Source of the DNA: an uncultured Schlesneria sp.
Lineage (GTDB): Bacteria; Planctomycetota; Planctomycetia; Planctomycetales; Planctomycetaceae
DNA: 64,000 bases
Assembly: GCA_903899985.1 (NCBI GenBank)
Contig: CAIULL010000284.1
Span: 1-64,000 of the forward strand
Reading direction: 5' to 3'
Part shown: one piece after another, positions 36,744 to 45,901 of the stretch
Layout: each line of letters opens with the position of its first letter
How positions within the stretch are numbered: the first letter of the stretch is position 1
Notes under the pieces: generated by a model
Told to the model about the DNA's origin: nothing
What the model saw: only the letters and a program-made list of their open reading frames with translations
The model's database searches: none
Made by a program: the position numbers and the translations under genes

Positions 36744-38363
36744 TCAAGCCGTCGCTTCTTCCAAGTCTGCGTTGACTTGAACCTGGTGAAAATCCTTACT
36801 GAATTTCACCAGTGGGATTGTCAGTGTGAATTGAGCTCCGCCCGCAGGGCCGTTGCAGGCAAGAATCGTCCCTTGATGTTCTTCGATGATTCGGTGGGAG
36901 ACAGCAAGCCCCAACCCGGTGCCCCGCTCTTTGGTCGTTGCAAATGGTTCGAACAAGCGTGATAAAACATGGTTCGAGATTCCTTCCCCCGTGTCCCGGA
37001 TCGTGAGCACGGCCACATGGTCGCCAGGCTCCCCCTGGCTGCGGGGTAACGTGTCCGTGGTCGGACTTCGTGGAATGTCAACTCCAATAATCGCATCTGC
37101 GGCATTAATCGAAAGACGCCCCCCGTCCGGCATTGCCTCAACCGCATTGATCAACAGATTGACCAGCACCTGGTGCAGCTTTTCCGTGTCGCCGTCGACG
37201 ATTAACGGATTCTCCATCTCGCCTGTGATGATCTCGATTCCCTGTTGTCGTGCTCGCGAATCAATCAGATTCAGTGCTCGCTTCAACGTTTGTCGTAAAT
37301 CATGTTTGACGATATTCAGTTTTGGAGGGCGGGCAAAATCGAGTAAGCCTTGAATTGTCGTTTCCATGCGTCCGATCTCATCCAGGATCAGTCGCAATTG
37401 ACTTTCATCAAGGGTTGGCCCCGACGCCTTTCGGATTGCATATTGCAACAAAAGCTTGACCGATGTCAGCGGATTACGAATTTCGTGAGCGACCCCGGCG
37501 GCAAGTTCACCTACGGCGGCGAGTCGTTCTGCCTGGAGCACCTCGCGGCGAGCGGACTGCAGTTCACGACTGACCTGCCTCATCCGTTCGGCAACCTGTT
37601 CAGCCTGTTGCTGGACATCCTCAAAATTGGACGTTCCATCGATTGCCAGCGTCCCGATATTACTATTACTTTTTGTTTCGGCATCGTGCAAAGTCACGGC
37701 AATCCGAGCAATGTTGCGGTCGAGACGACGAGCCAATCTCCAGCCGAGAAAAAGACCCAACAAGGGCCCGACCATAAGAATCGAAAACCGGCCCCAGAGT
37801 ATTTTATTGGTGACGCTCTCTCGTTGGGCTCGATAGTGCTCAATCGCACTCTGGTTGATCCGAAAGAGTTCCTGAGCGGAATTTCCGACCCGTTCGGCGA
37901 GTTCGACGACTTGCTGTCGCTGGTCCGTCAGATTGATTGCCTCGGCGAAAGGTTCATTTCTACTAAACTCACGATCGGTTATTCGGTTGCAGAAGTCACG
38001 AAGCGCTGAAAGGGCTTCGTCCAATTTCGCCATAGGAGCCTTTTCCTCCTCGAGATATAGCGAATTTTTGAGTTTCTGGTGTTCGACGGTGATTTGAGCG
38101 TCGGCTTCATTCCAACGCTCCCGAAACCCGGGAATCAGTCTGCTGTCCGTGGGGAACTCCGATATCAGATGCCAGACAGCGATCTGCAACGCTTCGGCGG
38201 CACGAACCGAGCTCACATTTTCGACAACAACTCGCTGACTCGAACGCTGCACCCACAACACGTACTGAGTCGTTGCCACGCTCATGGCGACCCAGACGAC
38301 GACGATGCAAAGGATTGGAATCAGGATATGCAACAGCAGTGATTTGGATTTGGGCGTTTTCAT
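36744..38363 (-). CDS. membrane sensor histidine kinase
   Basis: This 539-residue kinase is partner of the downstream NtrC-type regulator. A first membrane helix (about 10-32; LLLHILIPILCIVVVWVAM) and a second (about 190-212; FSILMVGPLLGLFLGWRLA) enclose a helical periplasmic sensor region (about 33-190). A HAMP-like linker and coiled coil follow, then the HisKA dimerisation helix with the phospho-acceptor in GVAHEIRNPLTSVKL. The ATPase domain has N box NLLINAVEAMP, G1 DTGEGI and G2 GTGLGLAVSHR. The ATG at 38363 has AGGA ten bases upstream. The arrangement resembles ZraS/NtrB-like kinases that pair with sigma-54 activators. The stimulus is unknown. Confidence 0.94.
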   Translation of the reverse strand: MKTPKSKSLLLHILIPILCIVVVWVAMSVATTQYVLWVQRSSQRVVVENVSSVRAAEALQIAVWHLISEFPTDSRLIPGFRERWNEADAQITVEHQKLKNSLYLEEEKAPMAKLDEALSALRDFCNRITDREFSRNEPFAEAINLTDQRQQVVELAERVGNSAQELFRINQSAIEHYRAQRESVTNKILWGRFSILMVGPLLGLFLGWRLARRLDRNIARIAVTLHDAETKSNSNIGTLAIDGTSNFEDVQQQAEQVAERMRQVSRELQSARREVLQAERLAAVGELAAGVAHEIRNPLTSVKLLLQYAIRKASGPTLDESQLRLILDEIGRMETTIQGLLDFARPPKLNIVKHDLRQTLKRALNLIDSRARQQGIEIITGEMENPLIVDGDTEKLHQVLVNLLINAVEAMPDGGRLSINAADAIIGVDIPRSPTTDTLPRSQGEPGDHVAVLTIRDTGEGISNHVLSRLFEPFATTKERGTGLGLAVSHRIIEEHQGTILACNGPAGGAQFTLTIPLVKFSKDFHQVQVNADLEEATA

Positions 38364-38734
38364 AATTCGCTTTCCTGCAATCAACACTGCGAAAAATCAG
38401 CACTGCGAAGTCTCGCAAGGAAACGTTTTTTTCATTGTTGGCAAAACAGTTTCATTCTAGGGTGTTTTAAGCGTCCGCTAGCATTATTCATAAAACGGAG
38501 TCAGAAAGTCTATTCCGTCACTAACACATGGGACTTCCGTATGTCGATGTTCGGAATTAAGGTTTTCGAAACTCAGTATGGCACATTGAATGCCAGAGTG
38601 AGTTTCCAGCTCGCCCTTATTAGATTTTAATTCCATTCTGAAGGTGCCCGATTGCTCTAACTGCCATCGAGGGAATCGGATCCGAATGGTACGAATCAGC
38701 GCGTTATTCTGTTCATCAATGTGGACTAGGAAAA
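38364..38734. other. divergent intergenic region (kinase / ACP-like gene)
   Basis: This 370-base region lies between divergently transcribed genes. It contains the candidate sigma-54 site described separately. A long ORF on the minus strand (38484-38960) runs through the ACP-like gene and is likely spurious. Confidence 0.4.
38579..38593 (+). promoter_or_regulatory. candidate sigma-54 (-24/-12) promoter
   Basis: TGGCACATTGAATGC matches the sigma-54 consensus TGGCAC-N5-TTGC, with GG (38580-38581) and GC (38592-38593) separated by exactly ten bases. It points toward the ACP-like gene that starts at 38735. The neighbouring operon encodes a GAFTGA-bearing activator. The -12 element has one mismatch. 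Confidence 0.4.
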
Positions 38735-38968
38735 ATGGATTTGTCTGAATTTGTGGCTGAGCTGGAGCAGTTATTTGAACTGCCGCCAGGAAGTTTGAGC
38801 CATTCCTCCGTGATTGAAGAGACTCCCGGCTGGGGATCTCTAAAGTTTCTCTGCCTGATCGGTATGATTGACGATCAGTACGGCGTGGCGTTAAAGCCAA
38901 AGCAAATTCATCAATGCACGACAATTGCAGATCTGTATGAATTGGTGAATTCCTTCCCAAAAGCTTGA
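38735..38968 (+). CDS. acyl-carrier-protein-like protein
   Basis: This 77-residue acidic helical protein has ACP layout: helix 1 (SEFVAELEQLFELPPG), the prosthetic-group helix around WGSLKFLCLIGMIDD, and a final helix (TIADLYELVNSF). The serine that would carry phosphopantetheine is Ser35, but it sits in GSL rather than the usual DSL. It could be a divergent carrier protein or an unmodified one. No ketosynthase, ligase or other acyl-handling enzyme lies next to it. It starts about 370 bases upstream of, and divergent to, the kinase/regulator pair. The amidohydrolase downstream begins 72 bases later on the same strand. Confidence 0.75.
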   Translation: MDLSEFVAELEQLFELPPGSLSHSSVIEETPGWGSLKFLCLIGMIDDQYGVALKPKQIHQCTTIADLYELVNSFPKA

Positions 38969-39040
38969 TTAATCAGATATCGCCCGGTTGTGTCGCTGTC
39001 ATCCAAGTCTCTTTCAGATTTTCATTTTTTGGATGTCGTG

Positions 39041-39988
39041 ATGTCTCTTACCCGCCGAGAATTTGTCGCGTCCGGCCTGGCCGCAATCAGTCTGACTGAT
39101 CTTGGTCATTCCTTTGCGGCAGCGGACGACGAAGCACTCATCCCGGTTGTGGACACGCATACTCACTTCTACGATCCTACACGGCCGCAAGGTGTCCCTT
39201 GGCCATCGAAGGACGATCCCCTGCTCTATCGGCCCGTTCTACCGAGGGAGTTTCAGACGCTGACAAAACCGTTTGGAGTCACGGGAACCGTCATCGTTGA
39301 AGCAAGCCCATGGGTGGAAGACAACCAGTGGCTACTCGATCTGGCGACAAGCGACCCGTTTGTTTTCGGTGTCGTGGGGAACCTGTCGCCAGGAACGGAA
39401 TCTTTTGCAAAGCACCTGGCTCGTTTCGCAAAGAATCCGGTTTATCGCGGGATTCGGGTCAACGCCGACGCGGTTAATAAAGGATTGGAAAGTCCTGCAT
39501 TCCTGTCCGACTTAAAGACGCTGACCGATGCTGGTCTGGAGCTTGACGTCAACGGTGGGCCGGAAATGCTGCAGATCGTCGATCGCCTGGCGGATCGGCT
39601 GCCAGATCTGCGGATTGTGATCAACCATCTCTCTAATGTGAAGATCGACGGAAAAGAGCCCCCCGCCGCATGGCAGGCCGGTCTTAAGGCGTGTGCCACA
39701 CATCCGAAAGTCTTTCTCAAAGTCTCGGCGCTTGTCGAGAGTGCTCGCGCAGGTCAAAGACAGGCTCCGTCTGATACATCGTTCTATCATCCCATTCTGA
39801 ATGCCGCCTGGAAAACATTTGGCGAAGACCGGTTAATCTACGGCAGCAACTGGCCCGTCAGCGACAACGCAGGGCCATACAAACTTGTTTTTCAAATCGT
39901 GTCCGAATACTTCCGAGATCAGGGACGCATCGCCTCAGAAAAGTTTTTCGCCCGCAACGCCCTGGCGGCATACAGGTGGCCAGCCTGA
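39041..39988 (+). CDS. Tat-exported amidohydrolase family protein
   Basis: This 315-residue protein begins with a twin-arginine signal (SLTRREFVASGLAAISLTD). It continues as an amidohydrolase_2 TIM barrel: the first metal-ligand strand is VVDTHTHFYDP (His40, His42), then RIVINHLSN, and near the end RLIYGSNWPVSD. This set matches the family of 2-pyrone-4,6-dicarboxylate lactonase and L-fucono/rhamnono-lactonase enzymes, which open lactones without always needing a metal. An in-frame start at 38990 exists but would bury the signal. The likely role is hydrolysis of a sugar lactone in the periplasm. Confidence 0.88.
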   Translation: MSLTRREFVASGLAAISLTDLGHSFAAADDEALIPVVDTHTHFYDPTRPQGVPWPSKDDPLLYRPVLPREFQTLTKPFGVTGTVIVEASPWVEDNQWLLDLATSDPFVFGVVGNLSPGTESFAKHLARFAKNPVYRGIRVNADAVNKGLESPAFLSDLKTLTDAGLELDVNGGPEMLQIVDRLADRLPDLRIVINHLSNVKIDGKEPPAAWQAGLKACATHPKVFLKVSALVESARAGQRQAPSDTSFYHPILNAAWKTFGEDRLIYGSNWPVSDNAGPYKLVFQIVSEYFRDQGRIASEKFFARNALAAYRWPA

Positions 39989-40130
39989 TCGGAAAAGCGG
40001 CTGAGGGCGTGTTCGAATCTTCGAGGCCGACTCAAACCGACTTCGCGATTCGGACGTGAAACTGAAAACTACAGGACCTCCCCTTTCCCTTCGCTCAGCG
40101 TTTTACCAACCGATTCCAAGCGAGAGGCTA

Positions 40131-40796
40131 TTGATACAATTCTATCAACTTCAACAACCGAAAGCTGGTTCGCCAGAGGACCGAGACGGCAGAAGCGATG
40201 CACTCAAGGAAGAGGGAAACAACACGGGCGAGGGTGTCCGATGTCCTACCTGTAATCGCCCTCTTTCCATGCTCAAATGGCTTCCCCCATTTCGTGTCGA
40301 GTTGGAATCATGGGGTAAGCACTATGGGGATATTGCAGATGTTGGCGACGACTTGATTGTATCGGAGCGTTTCAGACAAGTATTCGAAAACAGCGGCCTG
40401 CAAGGTTTGGTGAGCTTTGAACCCGTGGTCATCATCAAAGTCCTGTATCGCCGAGGCAAGCCGAAGGAACCGTTGCCACGCTACTTCAAGGCGGCTGTCG
40501 TACGCAGTACGACAACTATCAACCAAGAAGCGTCCGGATTTGTCTGGGAAAACGTGGCCAAGATCTGTCCTGAATGCTTATTTGACACGCTCAAACGTTA
40601 CCAAGCCCTTATTATCAAAGAAGAAACATGGACGGGTGAAGATATCTTTTTTCCTCGTGGGGGACATGGGCCGATCGTCAGCGAACGATTCAAGAATGTA
40701 TTCGATAAAAACAGGATGCTTGGAGCGGTGTTCATTCCTGTGGAAGAAGCTGGGTACGACAATTTTCCTTGGGAAGCACAAGCCGAATCAACATGA
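40131..40796 (+). CDS. double-CXXC protein, possible immunity protein
   Basis: About 221 residues read from a TTG at 40131 (AGAGG just upstream); a longer GTG start at 40056 is possible. Two zinc-ribbon-like pairs, CPTC (about 43-46) and CPEC (about 146-149), are separated by a globular part. A duplicated segment is evident: LIVSERFRQVFENSGLQG and PIVSERFKNVFDKNRMLG. This matches the Myxococcus double-CXXCG paralogue family, some members of which are immunity proteins of outer-membrane-exchange toxins (SitI-type). The N-terminus FYQLQQPKAG also fits. No toxin gene is adjacent, so it may be an orphan immunity gene. The family call is reasonably good; the function is inferred. Confidence 0.65.
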   Translation: MIQFYQLQQPKAGSPEDRDGRSDALKEEGNNTGEGVRCPTCNRPLSMLKWLPPFRVELESWGKHYGDIADVGDDLIVSERFRQVFENSGLQGLVSFEPVVIIKVLYRRGKPKEPLPRYFKAAVVRSTTTINQEASGFVWENVAKICPECLFDTLKRYQALIIKEETWTGEDIFFPRGGHGPIVSERFKNVFDKNRMLGAVFIPVEEAGYDNFPWEAQAEST

Positions 40797-41569
40797 TGAC
40801 TCCCGGCAATGTGTAACCGTGTACCTGCACAAGCTCGAGGATTGTCGCGAATGCAAGTTTCGTAGAAGGTCACTATGGGGACACTGCACTTACTCAATTT
40901 TACGAAGCTTGGACATAATAGACGGGCACGTTTCAACCTGATTGAAGTCCGCCATAATGCGATAGCAGAAAATGACTTTCAGTCGCATCTGTCGACATAG
41001 ACTCGGAGCGTTTTCGCCGAAGTGCAGTGTCCCCGATCTTTGCCGTTACCTACAACGACTTCAGCTTGACGGCCGCCAGTGTCACTGAGCCTGCCACTGT
41101 GGTTTCTGCGGTCATTGGCAACTTGGCCTCCATGTTTCTCTTCCGACGCTGCAAAGCTTGAGACGCTGATTTCATGACATTGCAATGCACGGATAAGTGA
41201 AAGCACGGGGAAGCAAAGGTACGGGGACGCCGCTGATTTTGAACGCAGCCGACAGCTTCTGAATCTTGATTTTCATGAGGATTCGTCGAACGTTGAAAAA
41301 GTGGCTGTCCCTTTACCGGCTTCCTCCCCGTGTTTCACCCCTCATTCCACGGCTGTTCCCCAGAATTCTAAAGGTTCTGTTGCGTACTCCAAGACGGGGG
41401 CGGCAGCTGTGTCGCAGACGTGTTGTGGTTATGTTGAGGGGAAGCCAAAGCTGTTTTTGAATTTGAAACCAAGCCACAAAGACGCCGCTTTTGCGCGGGT
41501 TCAAACAATGGTTGTGGAACAAAGTCTTCCGAGCGGCCGTTATCGTTGTGGAAGCGGCAGGCCAGCGGA
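40797..41569. other. intergenic region with REP-like inverted repeats
   Basis: I see no supported gene in these 770 bases. Two inverted-repeat pairs stand out: GGGACACTGCACT (40878-40890) with AGTGCAGTGTCCC (41021-41033), and an imperfect pair of about 26 bases, GGTACGGGGACGCCGCTGAT (from 41218) against a segment ending near 41320. The GGGGAC/GTCCC type sequences resemble repeats left by REP-associated (IS200-like) transposases. Confidence 0.5.
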
Positions 41570-42538
41570 TTATGATTCTTGCAGCACTTCGATATCGAGC
41601 GGATTCGCTGAAACGAATTCTGCCAGTTCGGTTGCGTTAAACACGCCTGTCGTCGCGCCCATCGACTGAACGCAACTGGCTCCCATGGCCGCTCCGAGCT
41701 TTAAACAATCGGCCACGGATCTGTCGCGAAGGACTCCATACAGGAATCCCGCCGAGAATGCGTCTCCCGTTCCTGTTGCATCAACGGTTTTCACTGGAAA
41801 GACACCTGCCTGCAATCTGGTGTGCGGGCCAATCAGTACGGCTCCGCGCTCTCCTTGCGTGACAATGGCTGTCCTTGCGCCAAGATCTCGCAGCGCCTCG
41901 GCTTGCTTTACAGTATTTTTCTGGCCTGTGATTCGTTCGGCTTCGTCATTATTACAGAAAAAGTAGTCGGTCCACGGCAGCACGGGATTCAGCCAGGCCA
42001 TTGTGTCAGTTGAATCTGACAGAACAACATTAAGTGCTGTGGGAACCCCGTTCTCACGCGCAATCTGGAATAATCGGACCGTTCGTTCGGGTGTCAAAGA
42101 ATCCATCAGACAGAAGCCACCGACAAACAACATCTTCGCCGCGCGAATTGCGTCTTCGCTGACACGCAGTCCGTCGTATTCTGCGTTGGCACCAACGCAA
42201 TGAATAAACCGGCGATCTTCTCCAGCCACATTCAGAACGAAGGTAGTGCTGGTAGGGGTCGTCTCGCTTGTTTCCAGTTGTGATGTGTCAACCCCCGAAG
42301 CGTCCAGCAGGTTCCGAACCTCACGACCGAACAAGTCAATTCCCACGCGGCCAGAAATGCCGGATTTCAAACCGATTCGAGCCATATCGACGGCCACATT
42401 TGCAGGACATCCGCCGATTGAAAATTCAATGCGATCTGTCTTGATCAACACACCTTGCGCCGGCATCCTCGCGAGTGGATGGCAGACCGTATCCGCCACG
42501 ACGATTCCCGCACAAAGACAGTCGAGCGGTGCTGGCAT
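41570..42538 (-). CDS. PfkB-family carbohydrate kinase
   Basis: This 322-residue ribokinase-like protein has N-terminal signature IGGCPANVAVDMARIG and C-terminal signature DATGTGDAFSAGFLYG, with the catalytic Asp in TGDAF. It phosphorylates a sugar or nucleoside hydroxyl using ATP. The FNAT-type residues past 300 and an Asn-Asp-Asp-Glu segment (FFCNNDEAERITG) fit fructokinase or adenosine-kinase branches, but substrate prediction is unsafe. It follows purB on the same strand, so a nucleoside substrate is conceivable but unproven. Confidence 0.9.
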   Translation of the reverse strand: MPAPLDCLCAGIVVADTVCHPLARMPAQGVLIKTDRIEFSIGGCPANVAVDMARIGLKSGISGRVGIDLFGREVRNLLDASGVDTSQLETSETTPTSTTFVLNVAGEDRRFIHCVGANAEYDGLRVSEDAIRAAKMLFVGGFCLMDSLTPERTVRLFQIARENGVPTALNVVLSDSTDTMAWLNPVLPWTDYFFCNNDEAERITGQKNTVKQAEALRDLGARTAIVTQGERGAVLIGPHTRLQAGVFPVKTVDATGTGDAFSAGFLYGVLRDRSVADCLKLGAAMGASCVQSMGATTGVFNATELAEFVSANPLDIEVLQES

Positions 42539-42581
42539 CAGAAAGGCCTTTCTGGTCGTACGTCCTTGAAGGCAATGAACA

Positions 42582-42621
42582 GGACCTAAGGGACTTATAG
42601 GGCCTATCAGACTTATGGGAC
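42582..42621. repeat. short tandem decamer-like repeat
   Basis: Four imperfect units of about ten bases run in a row (GACCTAAGGG, ACTTATAGGG, CCTATCAGA, CTTATGGGAC) between purB and the PfkB kinase gene. Degenerate repeats with this RGGACTTATAGG flavour occur between genes in some planctomycetes. No function is apparent. Confidence 0.55.
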
Positions 42622-42690
42622 GGCGTGTCGGAGAGATGGTCTGGGGGGCGGTCGGCAGGATCGCCGAACGCTCCCATTTCCAATACGGAC

Positions 42691-44121
42691 TTAAACGTGC
42701 AATTCTTCGGCTTTGCGGTTCAGGTCGGCTGCGTATTGCCTTCGAATTGGTTCAATGACGTTGGCAACAAAGCTGTCAACCTGCTCGGGGGCACGGCCAA
42801 CAAACCGGCGTGGATCTAAAGCTCCGGTCAAATCGACGTTGGCGAAACTTGGCTCCGATTTCAACCGGTCGATCAGGTCGTTCGACAGCCCATGTTCCTT
42901 CACTTGTTTACCCGCTTCAATACTGTGAACTCGGATTCGTTCATGCAGTTCCTGCCGGTCGCCCCCTGCCCTGACCCCTGCCATCAGAATTTCTTCCGTG
43001 GCCATGAAGGGGAGTTCTTCGTCGAGATGTCTGGCGATGACCTTGGGGTACACAACGAGTCCGTCGACGACATTACGGTAGAGAATCAGGATCGCGTCGA
43101 TCGCCAAAAATGCCTGTGGGATCGTCAGCCGACGGTTGGCGCTGTCGTCCAGGGTTCGTTCCATCCACTGAGTCGCTGTTGTTTGAGCGGTTGATGATGT
43201 CAGGCTCATTACGAACCGAGCGAGGCCGCACATGCGTTCCGATCGCATCGGGTTACGTTTGTACGCCATCGCTGAAGAGCCGATCTGATGCTTCTCAAAC
43301 GGTTCTTCGATTTCCTTACGACTTTGCAAAAGTCGAAGATCGCTGCCCGCTTTATGAGCCGACTGGGCTAATCCGCCTAAAACGTCAATGACTTGTGAGT
43401 CGACCTTGCGTGAATACGTCTGCCCCGTGACGGAGTACGAGGTTTCGAATCCCAGCTTGCGGCAAACCAACTGGTCCAGTTCTTCGACCTTCGCGTGGTT
43501 CCCGTCAAACAGTGCCAGGAAAGTGGCCTGAGTTCCCGTCGTCCCTTTCACTCCCCGTAATTTCAAGCTGGCGATGCGATGCGAGATTTCTTCCAGATCA
43601 AGCACCAGGTCGTAGCACCATAATGTCGCTCGTTTGCCGACAGTGACAGGTTGAGCTGGCTGGAGGTGAGTGAAACCGAGGCACGGAAGATCGCGGTATT
43701 CGACTGCGAATTTTGCCAACTGATCGATTGTTGCCACGAGTTTCGCCCGCAGCAGTTCCAGACCACGTCGCATCAGGATCAAATCGGTATTGTCGGTGAC
43801 GTAGCAACTGGTCGCACCGAGATGGATGATGGGCTTCGCAGCGGGGCAGACGTCACCGTAGGCATGCACGTGAGCCATCACATCATGACGCAGTCGCTTT
43901 TCATGCCGGGCAGCCGCCTCAAAATCGATGTCGTCGACCTTCGCCTTCAGTTCATCAACCTGAGCCTGCGAGATATCAAGTCCCAGTTCCCGTTCGGCTT
44001 CGGCCAGAACAACCCACAGTTTTCTCCAAGTTGAATGCTTGGTTTGAGGCGACCAGAGTTGACTCATCTCGGTCGAGGCGTATCGGCCGATTAACGGATT
44101 GTCGTAAACATCGTGATTCAA
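42691..44121 (-). CDS. purB: adenylosuccinate lyase
   Basis: PurB, 476 residues, belongs to the fumarase/aspartase superfamily. It cleaves SAICAR and adenylosuccinate to release fumarate in purine synthesis. Motifs include the N-terminal [38 protein letters not shown], the catalytic histidine region [12 protein letters not shown], and the signature [17 protein letters not shown]-terminal domain of about 100 residues is complete. The ATG is at 44121. It stands at the head of a minus-strand pair with the PfkB kinase. The usual purine operon is absent. Confidence 0.95.
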   Translation of the reverse strand: MNHDVYDNPLIGRYASTEMSQLWSPQTKHSTWRKLWVVLAEAERELGLDISQAQVDELKAKVDDIDFEAAARHEKRLRHDVMAHVHAYGDVCPAAKPIIHLGATSCYVTDNTDLILMRRGLELLRAKLVATIDQLAKFAVEYRDLPCLGFTHLQPAQPVTVGKRATLWCYDLVLDLEEISHRIASLKLRGVKGTTGTQATFLALFDGNHAKVEELDQLVCRKLGFETSYSVTGQTYSRKVDSQVIDVLGGLAQSAHKAGSDLRLLQSRKEIEEPFEKHQIGSSAMAYKRNPMRSERMCGLARFVMSLTSSTAQTTATQWMERTLDDSANRRLTIPQAFLAIDAILILYRNVVDGLVVYPKVIARHLDEELPFMATEEILMAGVRAGGDRQELHERIRVHSIEAGKQVKEHGLSNDLIDRLKSEPSFANVDLTGALDPRRFVGRAPEQVDSFVANVIEPIRRQYAADLNRKAEELHV

Positions 44122-44349
44122 AACACGCTACCTTTTCAGACGGTTGATTGTGATCCGCAGAGCGATCAGCCTAACGATTCTCAAGCGGCGAGATAACCCA
44201 TGCAAATCCGAATTGCAACCTTGACCGACATTCGGGTTTTCTGAAGAGCGAAAAATAGTGAAGATTCGTGCTATCATAAGAGTCTTGACCGATTTGAACG
44301 GACGAATATTGCAAGACCCAATCAATCTTACGCAGGCCGTTTTACTCAC

Positions 44350-45276
44350 ATGACTGAACCCATTGCCTACCTCAACGGCCAGTTCGTCCCCATTTCACAG
44401 GCATCATTATCGGTCTTCGATCTGGGGATCGTCGCCGGGGCTTCGATCACAGAAATGACTCGGACATTTCGGCATGTCCCGTTTCGGCTTAAAGAGCATC
44501 TGGATCGGTTGGAACAGTCTTTGAAACTGACGCAGATTGATCCTCGTCTCTCGCGTGAGGAATTGGTTTCAATCTGCGAGCAAGTCATTTCCGAGAATCA
44601 GCGTCTGATCCCTGCTGACCATGATCTGGGACTGATCGTCTTCGTGACTTCCGGGCAAAATTTGACCTATCTTGGTCTCAACGAATTGTCCCGTGCAAAA
44701 ACCCCTTCGGTCTGTGTGCACACGTTTCCGCTACCGTTTGAGTTATGGTCCGAACGATATGAAACCGGACTCCACCTGGTGACGACCTCGATCGGTTCAC
44801 TTCCCGACGACGTGATCGATACACGCATCAAACATCGAAGCCGATTGCATTGGCATCTGGCCGATATTCAGGCAAAAAAAGTTGACCCGACGGCAATGGC
44901 AGTGCTGCTCGATCAGGACGGTTTTTTGACCGAAACCGCCACCGGCAATGTTTGCGTCGTCGAAGGGTCCACGATCGTGACCCCGTCTCAGCATGTGCTG
45001 CACGGGATCAGTCGTGACGTCGTCGCAGATCTCGCCGCATCGCTCGGTCTGACATTTGTCACCGCAAGGGTCAAGCCGGACGAACTGGCTCGTGCCAGCG
45101 AAGCATTCCTCACTTCAACGCCGAATTGCATGCTTCCCGTTACCAGATTCAATAATCGCCCCATTGGTCACGGAACGCCCGGTCCAGTGTTTCGGCAATT
45201 GATTTCGGCCTGGAGCAATCTGGTCGGACTGGACATCATCGGACAAATGCGAGACGGAGCCAGATCACGCCGATGA
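44350..45276 (+). CDS. class IV aminotransferase (BCAT / ADC-lyase type)
   Basis: This 308-residue fold-type IV PLP enzyme has the N-terminal strand AYLNGQFVPISQASLSVFDL, the PLP-lysine in DTRIKHRSRLHW, and the cofactor-phosphate segment LTETATGNVCVVEG. Branched-chain aminotransferases, D-amino-acid transaminases and aminodeoxychorismate lyases share this layout. The short loop after HGISRDVV fits BCAT-like or ADC-lyase-like proteins better than classic IlvE. The reaction cannot be told from sequence. A strong terminator follows. Confidence 0.88.
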   Translation: MTEPIAYLNGQFVPISQASLSVFDLGIVAGASITEMTRTFRHVPFRLKEHLDRLEQSLKLTQIDPRLSREELVSICEQVISENQRLIPADHDLGLIVFVTSGQNLTYLGLNELSRAKTPSVCVHTFPLPFELWSERYETGLHLVTTSIGSLPDDVIDTRIKHRSRLHWHLADIQAKKVDPTAMAVLLDQDGFLTETATGNVCVVEGSTIVTPSQHVLHGISRDVVADLAASLGLTFVTARVKPDELARASEAFLTSTPNCMLPVTRFNNRPIGHGTPGPVFRQLISAWSNLVGLDIIGQMRDGARSRR

Positions 45277-45284
45277 GGTCATCA

Positions 45285-45324
45285 ACATATTGTGTTGCGA
45301 GCTTTCGCCCGCAACACAATATGT
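45285..45324 (+). terminator. intrinsic terminator after the aminotransferase
   Basis: A perfect 15-bp stem, ACATATTGTGTTGCG with CGCAACACAATATGT, encloses a 10-base loop and is followed by TTTT. It starts eight bases after the stop codon. Confidence 0.85.
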
Positions 45325-45508
45325 TTTGGCGCACGGGCTGAAGCCCATGCTACGGATCGTGACTCGCCGGATTCAATTTGCGAAAACTGACAACCACCAA
45401 AGTGTGTCACGTGTCAGGAGGAGAACACAGCAACTTGGAAACCAGCGCACCGATCCCTAGAATTCGTCGTGACGAGTTGACAGTCGAAGTGCTTTCAGGA
45501 AATTTGCA

Positions 45509-45901
45509 GTGTCAGACGAATTGTATGACGACCACATTCTCGACCACTTTGAGTCGCCTTACCACAAAGGGCATTTAGATTGCCCGACGTGTTCGCATTC
45601 TGACAAGAATCCAATTTGCGGCGATCAGGTGACGATCGAGTTGTCGATTGACGAAAATCAACGTGTGACACAGGCGTTTTTTGATGGCAAAGGCTGTGCG
45701 ATCAGTCAGGCCGCCGCATCAATTCTGTGCGAGTCGATCGAAGGGAAAACGCTTGCGGAACTCCACGAATTTCAGGCAAAAGACATGCTTGATCTGCTGA
45801 AAGTTCGGCTCACCGCCAGCCGCCAGAAGTGCGGACTGCTGGGCTTTAAAGTACTGAAAACAATGCTCTACTCGCTGGAACAGCCGGGTGCCACCGCATG
45901 A
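45509..45901 (+). CDS. sufU: SufU/IscU-type iron-sulfur scaffold protein
   Basis: This 130-residue scaffold has SufU features: start YDDHILDHFESPYHKG, ligand cysteines Cys37 (NPICGDQ with Asp39), Cys63 (KGCAISQAA) and Cys108 (RQKCGLLGF), and the extra about 20-residue insertion between the second and third cysteines typical of SufU. In SufU systems it accepts sulfur from SufS, usually zinc-bound. The start is GTG at 45509 with AGGAAA upstream. No sufS or sufBCD lies in the window, so it is detached from the rest of the pathway here. Confidence 0.92.
   Translation: MSDELYDDHILDHFESPYHKGHLDCPTCSHSDKNPICGDQVTIELSIDENQRVTQAFFDGKGCAISQAAASILCESIEGKTLAELHEFQAKDMLDLLKVRLTASRQKCGLLGFKVLKTMLYSLEQPGATA

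Noticed and set aside
38484-38960. 158-residue minus-strand ORF
   Set aside because: It runs antisense through the ACP-like gene, which has a better-supported frame. The remaining part shows no recognisable motif.
41301-41669. 122-residue plus-strand ORF
   Set aside because: It lies in the REP-like region and overlaps the PfkB kinase end. No domain and no ribosome binding site.
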